Source: an uncultured Clostridium sp. (lineage in GTDB: Bacteria > Bacillota > Clostridia > Lachnospirales > Lachnospiraceae). From it: a DNA stretch of 16,801 nucleotides. The notes below the pieces were generated by a model. The model did no database searches. It saw only the letters and a program-made list of their open reading frames with translations, and was not told the origin of the DNA. Location of the stretch: contig UQFC01000058.1 of assembly GCA_900540335.1 (NCBI GenBank), positions 1 through 16,801 on the forward strand, in the 5' to 3' direction. Within the stretch, counting starts at the first letter, position 1; every line of letters starts with the position of its first letter. Positions 14,004 to 16,801 of this stretch are shown in pieces. A program made the translations under genes and the position numbers.

Positions 14004-15356
14004 ATGAATGAAGTGAAACGGAATACATTAACAGGGAGAAAGAGGATTCTGGCAGGAATTACGCTTTTTTCCATGTTTTTTGGGGCGGGAAATCTGATTT
14101 TTCCGCCATTTTTAGGGGCGCAGGCAGGAACTCATACCTGGCAGGCATTTGCAGGGTTTGCAGTGAGCGCTGTGTTCCTTCCGATATTGGGGGTAGCAGC
14201 GGTTACGAAATCCGGAGGGTTGGAGGCGCTGGCATCCAGGGTGCATCCGGGATTTTCCTTTTTTTACATTCTGGTTTTATATCTGGCCATCGGGCCGTGT
14301 CTTGCCATTCCAAGGACGGCAAGCACCTCTTTTTCGATTGCAGTGATGCCTTTCTGGAATCAGCCGCAAACCCTGAAACTGGTACAGCTTGCATATTCTC
14401 TGGTGTTTTTTCTGCTGGCAGCTCAGGTAGCGATGCATCCGGAAAAACTGACAGAATGTCTGGGAAAATGTCTGACACCGATCCTTCTGACCCTGATTGT
14501 GATTGTTTTTGGGGCATCTGTCCTGTATCCGGCAGGACCGGCGGCAGCACCTGGCGGCGTTTACGGATCGGCGGCCGCGGTTTCCGGGTTTTTGGACGGC
14601 TATCAGACCATGGACACCCTGGCGGCGCTGAATTTTGGAATTATTATTGCAATGAATATTCGTGTCATGGGGGTTTCGGAGGAAAAGGCAGTGATGAAGG
14701 AAACCATTCATGCCGGATGGATTGCCGGAGCAGTGCTTTTGACAGTTTACGGAATGCTTTCCTATGTGGGAATGGTTTCCGGAACCCGGTTTGCCGGGGC
14801 AGCCGACGGAACAGAGACTTTGACTGGAATGGTGGATTTTCTGTTTGGAAAAGCAGGAGCGGTGATACTGGCCTGTATTTTTATGATTGCCTGTTTTAAT
14901 ACCTGCGTGGGACTTCTTGTATGCTGCGGAAATTATTTTCACAGGATTTTTCCGAAGCTGTCCTATCGTGTCTGGGTGTATGTGTTTGCAGCCCTGTCTA
15001 TGATGATATCAAACGCAGGACTGGGGGCGATTTTGAGAATTTCCAAGCCGGTGCTTAATGCCATTTATCCCCTGGCAATCCTGCTGATTTTTCTTTCCTG
15101 TATTCACCACAGAATCGAAGACTGTCCCCGGATTTATCCCTGGTCAGCGTTTGTGTGCGGTCTGTTCAGCCTGCTTTTTATGCTGGATGAGAATCATGTT
15201 GTGATTCCGGGAGTGACCGGACTGCTTCATGGAATTCCTGGCAGCGCATACGGCTTTGGATGGCTGATTCCTACGGCTTTTGCTATCGGAGCCGGTTTTG
15301 CGGCAGATAAGACAGGAAAGGTTTTTCAAAAGAAACATGATGTGAGAAGAAAATAA
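14004..15356 (+). CDS. brnQ: Branched-chain amino acid carrier BrnQ
   Basis: A 450-residue transporter of the LIVCS family with about twelve membrane helices. The opening TLTGRKRILAGITLFSMFFGAGNLIFPPFLGAQAGTHTW and the following LYLAIGPCLAIPRTASTSF are diagnostic. It imports leucine, isoleucine and valine with a cation, sodium in Gram-positive members. ATG 14004 has AAAGGA eight bases before. Its stop is 13 bp before the Nif11-like gene with no terminator, so a shared transcript with that gene and xdhC is likely. No T-box or leucine-type leader is seen, as the predicted 5' leader is only a few bases. Confidence 0.95.
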   Translation: MNEVKRNTLTGRKRILAGITLFSMFFGAGNLIFPPFLGAQAGTHTWQAFAGFAVSAVFLPILGVAAVTKSGGLEALASRVHPGFSFFYILVLYLAIGPCLAIPRTASTSFSIAVMPFWNQPQTLKLVQLAYSLVFFLLAAQVAMHPEKLTECLGKCLTPILLTLIVIVFGASVLYPAGPAAAPGGVYGSAAAVSGFLDGYQTMDTLAALNFGIIIAMNIRVMGVSEEKAVMKETIHAGWIAGAVLLTVYGMLSYVGMVSGTRFAGAADGTETLTGMVDFLFGKAGAVILACIFMIACFNTCVGLLVCCGNYFHRIFPKLSYRVWVYVFAALSMMISNAGLGAILRISKPVLNAIYPLAILLIFLSCIHHRIEDCPRIYPWSAFVCGLFSLLFMLDENHVVIPGVTGLLHGIPGSAYGFGWLIPTAFAIGAGFAADKTGKVFQKKHDVRRK

Positions 15357-15369
15357 AGGAGTAAAAAAT

Positions 15370-15654
15370 ATGGACGTTGCAGCTTCTTTGGAATTACTTC
15401 AGAAAAAGGCGGCTGAGGATGAGCAGCTGAGAAAACAGTTTTGGGACACGAGAAAAAGCCAGAATCCCCTCTCGGATTTCTGCAGAATCTGCAGGGAGCA
15501 GGGGGAGGAGATTTATGAAATGGATCTGCTTCAGGCGGGGGAGGAGCTTTATGCGGCCATGAAGCGCAGCACCAATGGAGGCGGAGAGAATTCTCCGGTT
15601 TTAAAAGGGGAAGACGATTTGTATGAACTGTTTTTTGCCCAGCTGCCCGGATAA
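15370..15654 (+). CDS. Small Nif11-like domain protein
   Basis: A 94-residue acidic protein. Residues 1-64 (MDVAASLELLQKKAAEDEQLRKQFWDTRK..., then an EEIYEMDLLQAGEELYAAM helix) follow the two-helix pattern of Nif11 domains: S-x-E-x-L-x-K-A-x-E-D-x-x-L-R near the start and an acidic second helix. A triple glycine (70-72) precedes a 22-residue tail that has no Cys, Ser/Thr cluster or Lan-type core. Nif11 domains occur in nitrogen-fixation loci and as leaders of RiPP precursors, but no modifying enzyme or peptidase-transporter is in view. ATG 15370 follows AAAGGAG. It lies between brnQ and xdhC. The family call rests on pattern reading, not a search. Confidence 0.6.
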   Translation: MDVAASLELLQKKAAEDEQLRKQFWDTRKSQNPLSDFCRICREQGEEIYEMDLLQAGEELYAAMKRSTNGGGENSPVLKGEDDLYELFFAQLPG

Positions 15655-15702
15655 GGATAGGCAGAGGGAAACAAGTGAGAAGGGAAGAAAGGGGAATCGG
15701 GG

Positions 15703-16746
15703 ATGCGAAGCTTTTATGAAGCAGTTTCCCGGTGTAATCCGGAGAAACAGAATCTGGCAGTGACAGTTCTGGACGGTCTGCATTTTGGAGAAAAGGCTCT
15801 TTTTTCAGAGGGGCAGCTGATATTTGATACAGAAAAAAACGGATATCTGGAAGAGCATGCGGAAGAGATTTGGATGGCGGCCCGGAACCGGTGCAGAGAC
15901 GGCATAGCTGAGGCAGCAGGAACACAGGTTTTCTGCGACTGGCTGGGGCAGGAAAATCATCTGGTTATCTGCGGCGGGGGTCATGTTTCTATTCCGGTGA
16001 TTGAGATTGGGCGAATGCTGGGATTTCAGGTGACTGTTCTGGAGGATCGTCCTGTTTTTGCAGACAATGCAAGACGGGCCGGGGCCAATCAGGTGATTTG
16101 CGAATCCTTTGCAGCCGGTCTGGATCAGATCGAGGGCAGCAGCAGTACCTATTTCGTTCTGGTAACCAGGGGACACACCTATGATCAGATTTGTCTGGAG
16201 AAAATTGCGGCAAAGCCACATGCGTATATTGGAATGCTTGGAAACAGGAAGCGGGTTCAGATTGTGAAGAGCAGTGTGCTGGAGCAGGGGGCAGATCCTC
16301 AGGTGATTGGGCGTGTTCATACGCCGATTGGTCTGGATATCAGCGCAGAAACTCCGGCAGAGGTAGGGGTTGCGATTATGGCTGAGATTATTCAGGTGAA
16401 AAACCGCGGCATACGGAAAAACGGATATTCCAGAGATATGCTTCATGCCCTTTTGAAATCCGGAGAAGAGGGAACGGCTGGTGTGATGGCAGCCATTGTC
16501 CGGAAAAAGGGCTCTACGCCTCGCGAGGCGGGAACGAAAATGCTGGTACTGCCGGATGGCCGCTGTATTGGAACCATAGGAGGCGGCTGCGCAGAGGCCG
16601 TTATGATGAAACGCGCTCTCGGACTTTTGCAGTCCGGCTCGGAGCAGACAATGATGTGCTATGTAAATATGGCAGGAGAGGAGTCGGAAGAGGAAGGAAG
16701 CTGCGGAGGCGGAGTAATTTATGTGCTGCTGGAACCTGTTTTTTGA
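15703..16746 (+). CDS. xdhC: XdhC/CoxI-family molybdoenzyme accessory protein, domains in reversed order
   Basis: A 347-residue protein with both XdhC parts. A Rossmann-like domain with CGGGHVSIPVIEI (90-102) and VTRGHTYDQ, IGMLGNRKR and HTPIGLDISAETPAEVGVAIMAEI (about 160-230) is normally the C-terminal XdhC_C region. A CoxI-type domain follows (257-347) with GVMAAIVRKKGSTPREAG, GTIGGGCAEA and GSCGGGVIYVLLEP, normally N-terminal. XdhC proteins bind molybdenum cofactor and assist its sulfuration and insertion into xanthine dehydrogenase-type hydroxylases. ATG 15703 has AAGGGGA upstream. It is 48 bp after the Nif11-like gene and 18 bp before the next gene, consistent with one operon. The enzyme subunits are not in the window. 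Confidence 0.88.
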   Translation: MRSFYEAVSRCNPEKQNLAVTVLDGLHFGEKALFSEGQLIFDTEKNGYLEEHAEEIWMAARNRCRDGIAEAAGTQVFCDWLGQENHLVICGGGHVSIPVIEIGRMLGFQVTVLEDRPVFADNARRAGANQVICESFAAGLDQIEGSSSTYFVLVTRGHTYDQICLEKIAAKPHAYIGMLGNRKRVQIVKSSVLEQGADPQVIGRVHTPIGLDISAETPAEVGVAIMAEIIQVKNRGIRKNGYSRDMLHALLKSGEEGTAGVMAAIVRKKGSTPREAGTKMLVLPDGRCIGTIGGGCAEAVMMKRALGLLQSGSEQTMMCYVNMAGEESEEEGSCGGGVIYVLLEPVF

Positions 16747-16764
16747 AGAAGGGAGATGTAATTG

Positions 16765-16801
16765 ATGAAGGAAACACCGTTAAACGGCCGGATGCTGGTC
16801 G
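16765..16801 (+). CDS. Start of next gene in the xdhC operon (cut by window edge)
   Basis: Twelve codons (MKETPLNGRMLV) follow an ATG with GGGAGA upstream, 18 bp after xdhC. Too short to identify. By position it may be another molybdenum hydroxylase accessory gene, which is inference only. Confidence 0.55.
   Translation, partial: MKETPLNGRMLV

Noticed and set aside
15370..15654. RiPP (Nif11-leader) precursor system
   Set aside because: The tail after the glycines lacks cysteine or a Ser/Thr-rich core, and no LanM, radical SAM, YcaO or peptidase-transporter gene is in the window.

Overview
The window looks like the chromosome of a spore-forming, anaerobic Firmicute of the Lachnospiraceae/Clostridia type. 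It carries a SigG sporulation sigma factor, strong SigA-type promoters and AGGAGG ribosome sites, tRNA genes without an encoded CCA, a clostridial FliB-like protein and an XdhC-type molybdoenzyme accessory gene. The genus cannot be told from the sequence alone.

Layout. Positions 1-1700 read on the minus strand: an unrecognised 116-residue protein with its own promoter and terminator, then the CvfB-type S1 RNA-binding protein, then the start of an OmpR-type response regulator that runs off the left edge. Positions 1760-2400 form an RNA-gene island: tRNA-Gln(CTG) on the plus strand and tRNA-Arg(ACG) on the minus strand, each with promoter and terminator, and a 212-bp imperfect inverted repeat between them. 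From 2600 an ABC-F ATPase is followed by a five-gene Dpp/Opp-type peptide (or nickel) ABC importer: lipoprotein binding protein, two permeases and two ATPases (4786-10400). This operon has its own strong promoter, a leader hairpin, and a terminator-like hairpin after the binding-protein gene.

Converging on it from the right are a FUSC-like membrane protein and sigG, both on the minus strand. Diverging from sigG is a FliB-like (flagellin lysine N-methylase family) protein. Then a promoter drives brnQ (branched-chain amino acid carrier), a small Nif11-like protein, an XdhC-family protein with swapped domain order, and the first 12 codons of a further gene cut by the right edge.

Functional themes are amino-acid and peptide uptake (importer, BrnQ), translation and RNA control (CvfB, ABC-F, tRNAs), sporulation (SigG) and molybdenum hydroxylase maturation (XdhC). 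I see no CRISPR array, phage, transposase, integrase, toxin-antitoxin or defence cluster. The most thought-provoking points are the tRNA-Arg with mismatched acceptor arms (possible recombination or assembly junction), the long inverted repeat beside it, the leader RNA of the peptide importer, the Nif11-like gene next to xdhC, and the XdhC domain order.
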